From assembly GCA_905234845.1 (NCBI GenBank), contig CAJOIW010000011.1:18234-66317 (forward strand): a DNA stretch of 48,084 bases, read 5' to 3'. Position 1 is the first letter of the stretch. Every line of letters starts with the position of its first letter. Below the pieces are notes generated by a model. It searched no databases, had not been told where the DNA came from, and worked only from the letters and a program-made list of their open reading frames with translations. Shown here one piece after another: positions 24,005 to 32,714 of the stretch. Origin of the DNA: an uncultured Prevotella sp. (GTDB taxonomy: Bacteria > Bacteroidota > Bacteroidia > Bacteroidales > Bacteroidaceae). The position numbers and the translations under genes were made by a program.

Positions 24005-24538
24005 ATGAAAATCTGTATTTTTTGTTCGGCTAATAGCAATCTCGACCCCGACTTTTTCCGGATGACGGAGGAACTGGGACATTGGATAGGAGAGAGCGGA
24101 CACGCGGTGGTATTCGGCGGTTGCAATCTGGGTTTGATGGAGACGATTTCCCGGTCGGTGCACGAGGCTGGAGGCGAGACCATCGGTGTCGTACCCTCAA
24201 TCGTGGAGGAGAATGGTAAGGTGTCTCCATACGTGACGACACACATCCCCTGCAACAACCTCTCCGACCGCAAGGACCTGTTGATTTCGAAGAGCGATGT
24301 CATCGTGGCATTGCCGGGAGGCATCGGCACGCTCGACGAGATTTTCACCGTGCTCTCGGCCGCTTCTATCGGCTATCATCGGAAGCGCGTCGTGCTCTAC
24401 AATATGAAAGGATTCTGGCAACCGTTGCTGAAAATGCTCGATGAAATGGACGAAAAAGGTGTGCTGCGGCAAGGTTGGCGCAACGACCTGATAGTTGCAA
24501 ACACATTAGAAGAAATTATAGAATCATGCGAAAAGTAA
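24005..24538 (+). CDS. LOG-family (TIGR00730) nucleotide phosphoribohydrolase-like Rossmann protein
   Basis: The 177-aa protein starts at MKICIFCSANS, the usual LOG opening. An upstream in-frame extension to 23576 is rejected because it runs through the divergent promoters. The nucleotide-binding signature LPGGIGTLDEIF (PGGxGTxxE) and VFGGCNLGLM are present. Characterised members cleave nucleoside 5'-monophosphates, releasing the base and ribose 5-phosphate (cytokinin activation in plants and some bacteria). The physiological role in Bacteroidetes is unclear. It overlaps the PfkB gene by 13 nt, suggesting a nucleoside or sugar salvage pair. Confidence 0.87.
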   Translation: MKICIFCSANSNLDPDFFRMTEELGHWIGESGHAVVFGGCNLGLMETISRSVHEAGGETIGVVPSIVEENGKVSPYVTTHIPCNNLSDRKDLLISKSDVIVALPGGIGTLDEIFTVLSAASIGYHRKRVVLYNMKGFWQPLLKMLDEMDEKGVLRQGWRNDLIVANTLEEIIESCEK

Positions 24539-25524
24539 TTGGTATTGGCGAGACAGTTCTCGACATTGTCTTCAGAGACAATCAGCCTATAGCTGCCGTT
24601 CCGGGCGGCTCCACGTTCAACGCGATGATTTCACTCGGTCGTTCGGGTGTCCCAGCCACGCTCATCTCCGAGGTAGGCGATGACCGCGTAGGCAGGTTCG
24701 TCACCGATTTCATGAGGCACAATGGTGTAGACCCCCTGCACATGAGTCTCATTCCCGGTGCAAAGACTCCCCTCTCGCTGGCTTTTCTCAACGAGAAGAA
24801 CGATGCGGAATACATTTTCTATAAGACAACCCCTCCCCAAGGGAGGGGAGTCAATATAGGTTCTCCTAATGAAAAAAGTAATCAACCCCCCCTCTCTTGG
24901 GGAGGGGTTGGGTTGCAACTTTCTTCCGATGACCTTGTGCTCTTTGGCTCTTATTATGCCCTCAACCCCGACACGCGTCAGCAGGTGAAGGCCGTACTCG
25001 AGGAGGCTCGTCGGCAAGGGGCCATCATCTATTATGATGTGAACTTCCGACCTGCCCACTGTCACGAGGTGATGCGCCTCATGCCCGCCATCATGGAGAA
25101 TCTCGAGATGGCCGACATCGTGCGTGGCAGCCGCGAGGATTTCGAGACGCTCTATCAGATTGGTGAGGCCGAGAAAGTCTATGCCGAGAAGATTGCCTAC
25201 TACTGTCGCAACTTCATCTATACTGACAGCGACCGTCCTGCCCTGCTGATGGCGTCTGACGGTTTGCGGCGCGAGTATCCTGTGAAGAAGGAGCAGACCG
25301 TCACTACGATTGGTGCGGGCGATAACTTTAATGCCGGTATCCTCTTTGGCATCCTCCGTCAGGGAATTACCCGCCAGGATATTGCACAGGGACTTACCGC
25401 TGTACAGTGGGACAGCATTATTGCTGAAGGACAGCAGTTTGCCGCAGAGGTATGTAAGAGTATTTACAATTACGTCTCCGAAGATTTCGGTCAAGCCAAA
25501 CGCGCAACACTACCCACAAAATGA
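24526..25524 (+). CDS. PfkB-family carbohydrate kinase with in-frame palindromic insertion
   Basis: About 332 aa from MRKVIGIGETVLDI. The family features are the N-terminal GGSTFNAMISLGR and the anion-hole/catalytic-base motif TIGAGDNFNAGIL (Asp266). It likely phosphorylates a hexose such as fructose with ATP; the exact sugar is not readable. Start ATG at 24526 lies within the end of the LOG gene (13-nt overlap). Oddity: residues 101-130 (TTPPQGRGVN...WGGVG) are coded by a GC-rich palindromic element at 24828-24909 and interrupt the usual stretch between EYIFYK and DDLVLFGSYYALNP. The frame is kept, and catalytic motifs lie outside, so the enzyme may still work. Confidence 0.88.
   Translation: MRKVIGIGETVLDIVFRDNQPIAAVPGGSTFNAMISLGRSGVPATLISEVGDDRVGRFVTDFMRHNGVDPLHMSLIPGAKTPLSLAFLNEKNDAEYIFYKTTPPQGRGVNIGSPNEKSNQPPLSWGGVGLQLSSDDLVLFGSYYALNPDTRQQVKAVLEEARRQGAIIYYDVNFRPAHCHEVMRLMPAIMENLEMADIVRGSREDFETLYQIGEAEKVYAEKIAYYCRNFIYTDSDRPALLMASDGLRREYPVKKEQTVTTIGAGDNFNAGILFGILRQGITRQDIAQGLTAVQWDSIIAEGQQFAAEVCKSIYNYVSEDFGQAKRATLPTK
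24828..24909. repeat. GC-rich palindromic mini-element inside the PfkB gene
   Basis: The 82-bp segment begins AACCCCTCCCCA and ends with the exact complement TGGGGAGGGGTT. Each end forms its own hairpin (CCCCTCCC-CAA-GGGAGGGG at left). It is translated in frame. Confidence 0.85.
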
Positions 25525-25546
25525 GAATTAAAAACTAAAACCCATT

Positions 25547-26728
25547 ATGATAAAGATTACTGACAACATTTTTTACACAGGTGTGAACGACCGCTCGAAG
25601 TCGCTCTTTGAAGGCTTGTGGCCCCTGCCCAACGGCGTGAGCTACAACAGCTACCTTATCGATGACGAGAAAACCTGCCTCATCGATACCGTCGAAGTGA
25701 ACTTTTTTACCCAATTCATCGAGAATATTCGTGAGGTGCTTGGTGACCGGCCAGTTGACTATCTCGTGGTCAACCACATGGAGCCTGATCACAGCGGGAG
25801 CATCGCCCTGCTGCGGAAATTCTATCCCGAGGTGCAGATTATCGGCAACAAAAAAACATTCCAGATGATGCAGGGATTTTTCGGCATCACCGATGGACTC
25901 GTTGAGGTGAAGAATGGCGATTCGCTTAGTCTCGGCAAGCGTGAGCTGCAGTTTGTGCTCACACCGATGGTTCACTGGCCCGAGACCATGATGACTCTCA
26001 CGGACAACGTGCTCTTCTCAGGCGATGCCTTTGGATGCTTCGGCGCATTGAACGGCGGCATCATCGATGACGACATCAACTGCGACACCTATTGGTTAGA
26101 GATGGTTCGCTACTACTCCAACATCGTTGGTAAATACGGCATTCCTGTGCAGAATGCACTGAAGAAGCTCGACGGCGTGAAGCTCGATTATATCTGCTCT
26201 ACCCACGGGCCCGTTTGGCATCAGTACATAGAAAAGGTCGTCGGTATGTACGATTGCATGTCGCGCTACGAGACAGAGCCAGGACTGGTCATCTGCTACG
26301 GTACCATGTACGGCAACACCGAGCGTATGGCTGAGCATATCGCACGTGCCGCTTCGCAGGCTGGCGTGAAGAATATCGTGGTCTACAATGTGTCAAAAAC
26401 TCACCACAGTTATATCCTGCGTGATATCTTCCGCTATCGCGGCCTTATCGTCGGCGCACCCACTTACAATACTGGTCTCTACCATGAGATGGAAGTGCTG
26501 CTTTCCGAGATAGCGGGCAAAGACATCAAAGGCAATCACCTTATCGGTTGGTTCGGCTCGCATGGCTGGGCCTCGAAAGCCGTCGCCAAGATTGCCGAGT
26601 GGAACGAGCAGCATCTGCACTTCGAGCCTGTAGGTGAGCCAGTCGATATGAAACAGGCACTCACACCCGAGACCAAAGCCCAGTGCGAGGCTCTTGGCCG
26701 CGCCATGGCAGAAGCACTACGTAAATGA
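25547..26728 (+). CDS. Flavodiiron protein (FprA family A-type flavoprotein)
   Basis: The 393-aa protein has an N-terminal metallo-beta-lactamase-like diiron domain with HMEPDHSG (the HxExDH iron ligands) and later ligands in MVHWPETM, SGDAFG and STHGPVW. A C-terminal flavodoxin domain begins near residue 250, with the FMN loop CYGTMYGNTERMA and APTYNTGLYHEM. It reduces O2 to water (or NO to N2O) using electrons from rubredoxin-type donors, protecting an anaerobe. It lies 22 bp after the PfkB gene and 10 bp before the symporter gene. Confidence 0.94.
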   Translation: MIKITDNIFYTGVNDRSKSLFEGLWPLPNGVSYNSYLIDDEKTCLIDTVEVNFFTQFIENIREVLGDRPVDYLVVNHMEPDHSGSIALLRKFYPEVQIIGNKKTFQMMQGFFGITDGLVEVKNGDSLSLGKRELQFVLTPMVHWPETMMTLTDNVLFSGDAFGCFGALNGGIIDDDINCDTYWLEMVRYYSNIVGKYGIPVQNALKKLDGVKLDYICSTHGPVWHQYIEKVVGMYDCMSRYETEPGLVICYGTMYGNTERMAEHIARAASQAGVKNIVVYNVSKTHHSYILRDIFRYRGLIVGAPTYNTGLYHEMEVLLSEIAGKDIKGNHLIGWFGSHGWASKAVAKIAEWNEQHLHFEPVGEPVDMKQALTPETKAQCEALGRAMAEALRK

Positions 26729-26738
26729 GAAAAGATCC

Positions 26739-27956
26739 ATGCGATGTAAATTAAGAAAAATCGGTCTGCTGCCGCTCATCATCACAGCCATCTTGCTCGG
26801 TATCATGTTGGGCAACTTGCTGAGTGAGGGTTGGGTGCGCGTGTTTGTCACGTTCAACGGTATCTTCAGTCAGTTCCTCGGCTTCATGATTCCCCTTATT
26901 ATTGTCGGCCTTGTCGCACCCGCCATTGCCGATATTGGCCGTGGCGCGGGCCGTTTGCTGCTCATGACCGTAGCCATCGCTTACCTCGACACAGTGTTTG
27001 CAGCGTTGCTCGCTTATGGAACAGGCTCATGGCTATTCCCCTCGATGGTCGAGCATACTGCCCACATGGCTGGGGTCAGCAAGCCGACAGAGTTGGCTCC
27101 CTATTTCGCCATCAAGATTCCTCCAATGCTCGACGTGATGAGTGCACTCGTCTTCGCTTTTATGATGGGACTCGGCATAGCTTACATGAATAAGGATGAA
27201 GTAAGGGGAATGGAGGAAGGACTGGAAGAAAACGCTGATAGTTATTCAAAACTCAAATATGTATTCCTTGAGTTCCGAGAGATTATCTCAAAAACCATCT
27301 CGAAGGCCATTATCCCCCTGCTGCCCATCTACATCTTCGGCATCTTTCTTTCCATGACATTCACTGGTGAGGTGTGGCGCATCATCGCCGTCTTTGCCCA
27401 AATTATACTCGTCATCTTCGTCCTCCACATCTTCATTCTGCTTTATGAGTTCGCTATTGCCGGAGGTTTCACACGGCGCAACCCGCTGCGGCTGCTATGG
27501 AACATGTTGCCCGCCTATCTTACCGCGCTGGGCACCTCGTCGAGCGCTGCCACTATACCCGTAACGTTGAGACAGACACAGAAAAACGGTGTCTCTGACG
27601 ATATCGCCTCGTTCACCGTGCCCCTCTGCGCCACGATCCACATGTCGGGCTCGGCCATGAAGATTACAGCCTGCGCCCTTACCATCTGTCTCATCAGTGG
27701 TACGCCTCACAGTCTGCCCATGTTCCTCAACTTCACGCTGATGCTTGCCATCGTCATGGTCGCCGCCCCAGGTGTGCCTGGCGGAGCCATCATGGCAGCC
27801 CTCGCTCCGTTAGCCAGCATCCTCGGGTTCACGCCCGACCAACAGGCTCTCATGATAGCCCTCTATATTGCCATGGATAGTTTCGGCACCGCCTGCAACG
27901 TCACTGGTGACGGCGCCATCGCTATTATCATCGACAAACTATTCCGGAAAGGGTAA
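26739..27956 (+). CDS. Dicarboxylate/amino acid:cation symporter (DAACS family)
   Basis: About 405 aa from MRCKLRKIGLLPLIITAIL. It has at least eight hydrophobic segments and the family's serine-rich re-entrant loop GTSSSAATIPVTL, a second loop with TVPLCATIHMSGSA, and a final DSFGTACNVTGDGA motif. It imports C4-dicarboxylates or acidic/neutral amino acids with Na+ or H+ through the inner membrane. The frame is open to 26694, but the chosen ATG directly precedes the first membrane segment and leaves a 10-bp gap after the flavodiiron gene, implying co-transcription. Confidence 0.9.
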   Translation: MRCKLRKIGLLPLIITAILLGIMLGNLLSEGWVRVFVTFNGIFSQFLGFMIPLIIVGLVAPAIADIGRGAGRLLLMTVAIAYLDTVFAALLAYGTGSWLFPSMVEHTAHMAGVSKPTELAPYFAIKIPPMLDVMSALVFAFMMGLGIAYMNKDEVRGMEEGLEENADSYSKLKYVFLEFREIISKTISKAIIPLLPIYIFGIFLSMTFTGEVWRIIAVFAQIILVIFVLHIFILLYEFAIAGGFTRRNPLRLLWNMLPAYLTALGTSSSAATIPVTLRQTQKNGVSDDIASFTVPLCATIHMSGSAMKITACALTICLISGTPHSLPMFLNFTLMLAIVMVAAPGVPGGAIMAALAPLASILGFTPDQQALMIALYIAMDSFGTACNVTGDGAIAIIIDKLFRKG

Positions 27957-28048
27957 CGCTATTTTCAAGCATTTATATTGAGGAACAGAGTTTCAACTGT
28001 TAATAAATGTTTAAGAAATTCCCATTTTCCACAAAAATATGGGAAAAG

Positions 28049-28080
28049 TTTGGTGGTGTGAAGGAAAATGCGTACCTTTG
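28049..28080 (+). promoter_or_regulatory. Promoter of the rimP-nusA-infB operon
   Basis: TTTG at 28049-28052 and TACCTTTG at 28073-28080, spaced 20 nt, match both parts (-33 and -7) of the Bacteroidetes promoter consensus. Confidence 0.75.
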
Positions 28081-28093
28081 CGCCCGTTCAGTG

Positions 28094-28124
28094 GAATGAG
28101 GAACTCCGAGCGAGTTCCTCATTC
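28094..28124 (+). promoter_or_regulatory. Perfect hairpin in the rimP leader
   Basis: A 13-bp perfect stem (GAATGAGGAACTC with GAGTTCCTCATTC, loop CGAGC) begins about 14 nt after the -7 box and ends 18 nt before the rimP ATG. No T-run follows, so it is more likely a 5' leader structure than a terminator. Confidence 0.7.
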
Positions 28125-28142
28125 TGTGTTAATTAGGAAAAA

Positions 28143-28610
28143 ATGATAGATAAGAACATTGTTAAAGAGATTGTTGAGGAGTGGTTGAAGGATAAAGACT
28201 ACTTCCTCGTAGATCTGGAAACCGATGCAGCCGACCGCATCGTGGTGGAGATTGACCATGCCGACGGGGTGTGGATTGACGACTGTGTGGCATTGAGCCG
28301 CTACATCGAGGAACATCTAAGTCGAGACGAGCAGGACTATGAACTCGAGGTGGGCTCTGCTGGCATCGGACAGCCTTTCAAGGTGGCGCAGCAATACGTG
28401 AATCACATAGGCAAGCCCGTCGAGGTGCTTACCGCCGAGGGGAAGAAGGTGAAGGGCGTGCTCAAGGCTGTCGACGGCAGCAATTTTACCGTGACCACAG
28501 AGGAGAAGGTAAAGGTGGAGGGCAAGAAACGCCCGCAACTCGTGGAGACCGACCATGAGTATGACATGAATAATGTAAAATATACAAAATATCTAATCAG
28601 TTTCAAGTAA
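28143..28610 (+). CDS. rimP: Ribosome maturation factor RimP
   Basis: The 155-aa protein matches RimP in length and domain order: an alpha/beta N-terminal domain (DYFLVDLETDAADRIVVEIDHADGVWIDDCVALSRYIEEHL) with the conserved ELEVGSAGIGQPF (canonical EVSSPGxxRPL), then an SH3-like C-terminal domain (VLTAEGKKVKGVLKAVDGSNFTV). It assists 30S subunit maturation. It leads the operon, 6 bp before nusA, with its own promoter and a hairpin leader. Confidence 0.93.
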   Translation: MIDKNIVKEIVEEWLKDKDYFLVDLETDAADRIVVEIDHADGVWIDDCVALSRYIEEHLSRDEQDYELEVGSAGIGQPFKVAQQYVNHIGKPVEVLTAEGKKVKGVLKAVDGSNFTVTTEEKVKVEGKKRPQLVETDHEYDMNNVKYTKYLISFK

Positions 28611-28616
28611 AAAGCT

Positions 28617-29870
28617 ATGGCAGCAAAAAAACAAACCGTGAGCATGATCGATACGTTCAAGGAGTTTAAGGAAACGAAGAACATCGATCGCACCACGCTC
28701 GTGAGCGTGCTGGAGGAGAGTTTCCGCAATGTGCTCGCAAAAATTTACGGCAGCGACGAGAACTTCGACGTGATTGTAAACCCGGACAAGGGCGACTTTG
28801 AAATCTATCGCAATCGCGAGGTCGTTCCCGATGGTGAAGTGCAAGACGAAAATAAGCAGATTTCGCTGAGCGAGGCTCAAAAGATTGATGAGGACTACGA
28901 GGAGGGCGAAGAGGTGTCTGAATCAGTAGACTTTGCCAAGTTTGGCCGTCGTGCCATCCTGAATCTCCGTCAGACTCTCGCCTCTAAAGTGCTTGAACTG
29001 GAGCATGACTCGCTCTATAACAAGTATAAGGATCGCGAGGGACAAGTGGTTGCCGGTGAGATTTATCAGGCATGGAAGCGCGAGGTGCTCATCCTCGATG
29101 ATGAGGGCAACGAGCTCATCCTCCCGAAGACGGAGCAGATTCCTAATGAAAACTACCGTAAGGGTGACACGCTGCGTGCCGTCATCCTTCGTGTGGACAA
29201 CGAGAACAATAATCCGAAGATTATTCTCTCGCGCACTAGTCCTACATTCCTTCAGCGACTGCTCGAGGCCGAGGTGCCCGAAATCAATGACGGACTTATC
29301 TCCATCAAGCGCATCGCACGTATGCCGGGTGAGCGCGCCAAGGTGGCTGTAGAGAGCTACGATGACCGTATCGACCCCGTCGGAGCCTGTGTGGGCGTAA
29401 AGGGCAGCCGCGTGCATGGTATCGTGCGTGAGCTCTCTGGTGAGAACATCGACGTTATCAACTATACCACGAACATCAAGCTCTTCATCCAGCGTGCACT
29501 CAGTCCCGCTCAGATCAGCAGTATCAACATTGACGAGGCGGAGCACAAGGCTGAGGTGTATCTTAAACCTGAGGAGGTAAGCCTTGCTATCGGTCGCGGT
29601 GGCCTCAACATTAAGCTCGCCTCCATGCTTACAGAGTATACTATCGACGTATTCCGCGAGGCAGCTGATGATGACGAAGAGGACATCTATCTCGACGAGT
29701 TTGCCGACGAGGTTGATCAGTGGATTATCGACTCGCTCAAGGCCATCGGCCTCGATACCGCAAAGGCTGTGCTCAAGGCTCCGCGTGAAATGCTCGTGGA
29801 GAAAGCCGACCTCGAAGAAGAGACAGTTGACCAGCTACTTGAGGTACTGCGTGCGGAATTTGAATCCTGA
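28617..29870 (+). CDS. nusA: Transcription termination/antitermination factor NusA
   Basis: The 417-aa protein shows the NusA N-terminal domain (LVSVLEESFRNVLAKIYG), the S1 domain (about 135-200; GQVVAGEIYQAW), KH1 (RVDNENNNPKIILSRTSPTF and GACVGVKGSRVHGIVRELSGENIDV) and KH2 with AIGRGGLNIKLASMLT. An acidic C-terminal stretch follows (EAADDDEEDIYLDEFADEVD). It binds RNA polymerase and modulates pausing. The length is typical of proteins without the second acidic repeat. It lies between rimP and infB as in most bacteria. Confidence 0.96.
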   Translation: MAAKKQTVSMIDTFKEFKETKNIDRTTLVSVLEESFRNVLAKIYGSDENFDVIVNPDKGDFEIYRNREVVPDGEVQDENKQISLSEAQKIDEDYEEGEEVSESVDFAKFGRRAILNLRQTLASKVLELEHDSLYNKYKDREGQVVAGEIYQAWKREVLILDDEGNELILPKTEQIPNENYRKGDTLRAVILRVDNENNNPKIILSRTSPTFLQRLLEAEVPEINDGLISIKRIARMPGERAKVAVESYDDRIDPVGACVGVKGSRVHGIVRELSGENIDVINYTTNIKLFIQRALSPAQISSINIDEAEHKAEVYLKPEEVSLAIGRGGLNIKLASMLTEYTIDVFREAADDDEEDIYLDEFADEVDQWIIDSLKAIGLDTAKAVLKAPREMLVEKADLEEETVDQLLEVLRAEFES

Positions 29871-29884
29871 CACATTCTTCACCC

Positions 29885-29916
29885 CATCAACATTACAACA
29901 TTTCAACATTCAAACA
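29885..29916. repeat. CAACATT-type tandem array between nusA and infB
   Basis: Four imperfect CAACATT units with 8-9 nt period fill most of the 49-bp nusA-infB gap. Confidence 0.7.
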
Positions 29917-29919
29917 TAG

Positions 29920-32703
29920 ATGAGCATCAGATTAAACAAAGCTATTCGAGAATTGAATATAGGACTTCAAACGGCAGTTGATTTCCTTGAAAAACGAAAA
30001 GACCTGGGCGCGATTGAGAGCAATCCCAACTTTAAGCTCAGCGACGAGCAGTATGAGGCACTTGCCAGTGCGTTCAAGAGTGATCAGGACGTGAAAAAAG
30101 ATGCCGCCAAACTGTTCCAGAAAAAAACAAAAGAGCGGAAACCCGCTCCCGAACCGAAGAAGGAACGGGCTGAGGACTTGCTCAAGTCGGCTCCGCAGGT
30201 ACAATTCAAAGCCGTTGGGAAAATAGATCTCGACAGCCTGAAGAAAAAAACTGCGGAGAAGGAGTCTGCTGCTCCGAAGGAAAAAGAGGAACCCAAGAAG
30301 GTGGAAAAGCCGAAAAAGGTTGCCGAGGCTCCTGAGGAGCCTGAGAAGGAAGAGGCTGCTGCCGTCAGCCCCAAGCCCGAAGTGTCTGAAAAGCCTGAAG
30401 CCCCCGAAGCTCTGGTAGAGCCGGAAACGCCGGAGATTCCTGAAGCTATGGAAACCGCTGAGCCGGAAGTGGATGAAGGCCCTGAAATCTTTACCACTAA
30501 GGCGGAGAAGAAAGCCCTCAACGCTCAGAAGGTGACTGTGTTGGGTAAGATCGACCTCGACTCCATCAACCAAAGCACTCGTCCGAAGAAGAAGTCGAAA
30601 GAGGAGAAACGCAAGGAGCGTGAGGAGAAAGCCCAACAGCAAGGTGGCAAGAAAAAGCGCGAGCGCATCAACAAGCAGAAGGTGGACATCACCGCCGCCG
30701 CGCGACAAGCCGACAAGGTCAGCGCTCAGCAGCAGGCGCAGAGCAAGAACGCGGGCAAGAAAAAGAAGAAAGCCCGCAACCAACGACCTCTCGAAGTGAA
30801 CGAGGAGGATGTTGCACGTCAGGTTAAGGAGACGCTTGCCCGCCTCACCAACAAGCAGAACCAGAACAAGAAAGGCGCAAAGTACCGCAAGGAGAAGCGT
30901 GAGGCTGTTCAGGAAAAGATGGCACAAGAGGCCAAGGCCGAGCGCAAGGAGAGCAAGACGCTCAAGCTCACCGAGTTTGTCACCGTCAGCGAGCTCGCCA
31001 CCATGATGGACATCTCCGTCATGCAGGTCATCTCCACCCTCATGTCGGTGGGTATCATGATGTCTATCAACCAGCGCATGGACGCCGAGACCATCAACCT
31101 CGTGGCCGACGAGTTCGGGTTCAAGACCGAATACGTCAGCGCCGAGGTGCAGGAGGCCGTCAGCGAGGTAGAAGACGACGAGAACGACCTCATCTCGCGC
31201 TCGCCCATCGTCACCGTCATGGGACATGTCGACCATGGTAAGACCTCGTTGCTCGACTACATCCGCAAGACCAACGTCATTGCCGGTGAGGCCGGCGGCA
31301 TCACCCAGCACATCGGTGCCTACAACGTGAAGCTCGAAGACGGCCGCCGCATCACCTTCCTCGACACCCCGGGCCACGAGGCCTTCACCGCCATGCGTGC
31401 CCGTGGTACACAGGTCACCGACATCGCCATCATCATCATCGCCGCTGACGATAGCGTGATGCCCACCACCAAGGAGGCCATCGCCCATGCTCAGGCTGCC
31501 AACGTGCCGATGGTGTTTGCCATCAACAAGATCGACAAGCCCGGTGCCAACCCCGACAAGATTCGCGAAGACCTCTCGCAGATGAACCTGCTCGTCGAGG
31601 AATGGGGCGGTAAGTACCAGTGCCAGGAGATTTCGGCTAAGAAGGGCATCGGCGTGCAAGACCTGCTCGAGAAGGTGCTGCTCGAAGCCGAGATGCTCGA
31701 CCTGAAGGCCAACCCCAACCGCAAGGGCACAGGCTCCATCATCGAGTCGTCGCTCGACAAGGGCCGCGGCTATGTCTCCACCGTGCTCGTCTCCAACGGA
31801 ACGCTGCGCGTGGGCGACAATGTCATCGCCGGAACGAGCTACGGTCGTATCAAGGCCATGTTCAACGAGCGCAACCAGCGCATCACCGAGGCCCGTCCTG
31901 CCGAACCCTGCATCATTCTGGGTCTGAACGGAGCCCCCACCGCCGGCGACACGTTCCACGTGCTCGACACCGAGCAGGAGGCCCGCGACATTGCCAATAA
32001 GCGACTGCAGCTGCAGCGCGAGCAGGGACTGCGCACACAGAAGAAGTTTACGCTCGACGACATCTCCCACCGCATCGCCCTGGGCGAGTTCCACGAGCTC
32101 AACATCATCGTCAAGGGCGACACCGACGGAAGTATCGAGGCCCTCAGCGACTCGTTCCTCAAGCTCTCAACCGAGAAGGTTCAGGTCAACGTCATCAACA
32201 AGGCCGTGGGCCAGATTTCCGAGAACGACGTCATGCTCGCCTCAGCCTCCGATGCCATCATCGTGGGCTTCCAGGTGCGTCCCTCGGCCGAGGCCCGCAA
32301 GGCTGCCGACCGCGAAGGCGTCGACATCAACACCTACTCCATCATCTACGATGCCATCGACGATATCAAGGCCACCATGGTCGGCATGCTCGACAAGGTG
32401 AAGAAGGAAATCGTCACCGGTCAGGTCGAGGTGAAGCAGGTGTTCAAAATCTCGAAGGTGGGCACGGTTGCCGGCGGTCTGGTCACCGAAGGCAAGGTGC
32501 ACAACAAGGACAAGGGCCGCGTGGTTCGCGACGGTATCGTCATCCACTCTGCCCCCATCGATGCCCTCAAGCGCTACAAAGACGATGTCAAGGAAGTGGC
32601 TACAGGCTTCGAGTGCGGTATCTCGCTCGTCAACTTCAACGACATTCAGGAAGGCGACATCATCGAGACCTACACCGAGATTGAGGTCGAGCAGAAACTG
32701 TAA
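29920..32703 (+). CDS. infB: Translation initiation factor IF-2
   Basis: The 927-aa protein has a long charged N-terminal region (about 1-400, rich in Lys, Glu and Pro with lysine tracts) with an IF2_N-like opening. The GTPase domain shows G1 [10 protein letters not shown] (about 434), G3 DTPGHEAF (about 484) and G4 NKIDKPG (about 536). Domain II and the C-terminal initiator-tRNA-binding domain follow, ending in [13 protein letters not shown]. It loads fMet-tRNA onto the 30S subunit. The N-terminus is long but normal for Bacteroidales. It is followed after only 11 bp by a GH97 gene. Confidence 0.97.
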   Translation: MSIRLNKAIRELNIGLQTAVDFLEKRKDLGAIESNPNFKLSDEQYEALASAFKSDQDVKKDAAKLFQKKTKERKPAPEPKKERAEDLLKSAPQVQFKAVGKIDLDSLKKKTAEKESAAPKEKEEPKKVEKPKKVAEAPEEPEKEEAAAVSPKPEVSEKPEAPEALVEPETPEIPEAMETAEPEVDEGPEIFTTKAEKKALNAQKVTVLGKIDLDSINQSTRPKKKSKEEKRKEREEKAQQQGGKKKRERINKQKVDITAAARQADKVSAQQQAQSKNAGKKKKKARNQRPLEVNEEDVARQVKETLARLTNKQNQNKKGAKYRKEKREAVQEKMAQEAKAERKESKTLKLTEFVTVSELATMMDISVMQVISTLMSVGIMMSINQRMDAETINLVADEFGFKTEYVSAEVQEAVSEVEDDENDLISRSPIVTVMGHVDHGKTSLLDYIRKTNVIAGEAGGITQHIGAYNVKLEDGRRITFLDTPGHEAFTAMRARGTQVTDIAIIIIAADDSVMPTTKEAIAHAQAANVPMVFAINKIDKPGANPDKIREDLSQMNLLVEEWGGKYQCQEISAKKGIGVQDLLEKVLLEAEMLDLKANPNRKGTGSIIESSLDKGRGYVSTVLVSNGTLRVGDNVIAGTSYGRIKAMFNERNQRITEARPAEPCIILGLNGAPTAGDTFHVLDTEQEARDIANKRLQLQREQGLRTQKKFTLDDISHRIALGEFHELNIIVKGDTDGSIEALSDSFLKLSTEKVQVNVINKAVGQISENDVMLASASDAIIVGFQVRPSAEARKAADREGVDINTYSIIYDAIDDIKATMVGMLDKVKKEIVTGQVEVKQVFKISKVGTVAGGLVTEGKVHNKDKGRVVRDGIVIHSAPIDALKRYKDDVKEVATGFECGISLVNFNDIQEGDIIETYTEIEVEQKL

Positions 32704-32714
32704 CACCCTTCTAT

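Noticed and set aside
24823..24915. Frameshift or assembly error in the PfkB gene
   Set aside because: The frame is continuous on both sides, and the inserted segment belongs to a repeat family with other copies in the window.
29932..32094. 720-codon open frame antisense to infB
   Set aside because: It is a shadow of the well-supported infB frame, produced by codon bias; its translation has no recognisable domains.
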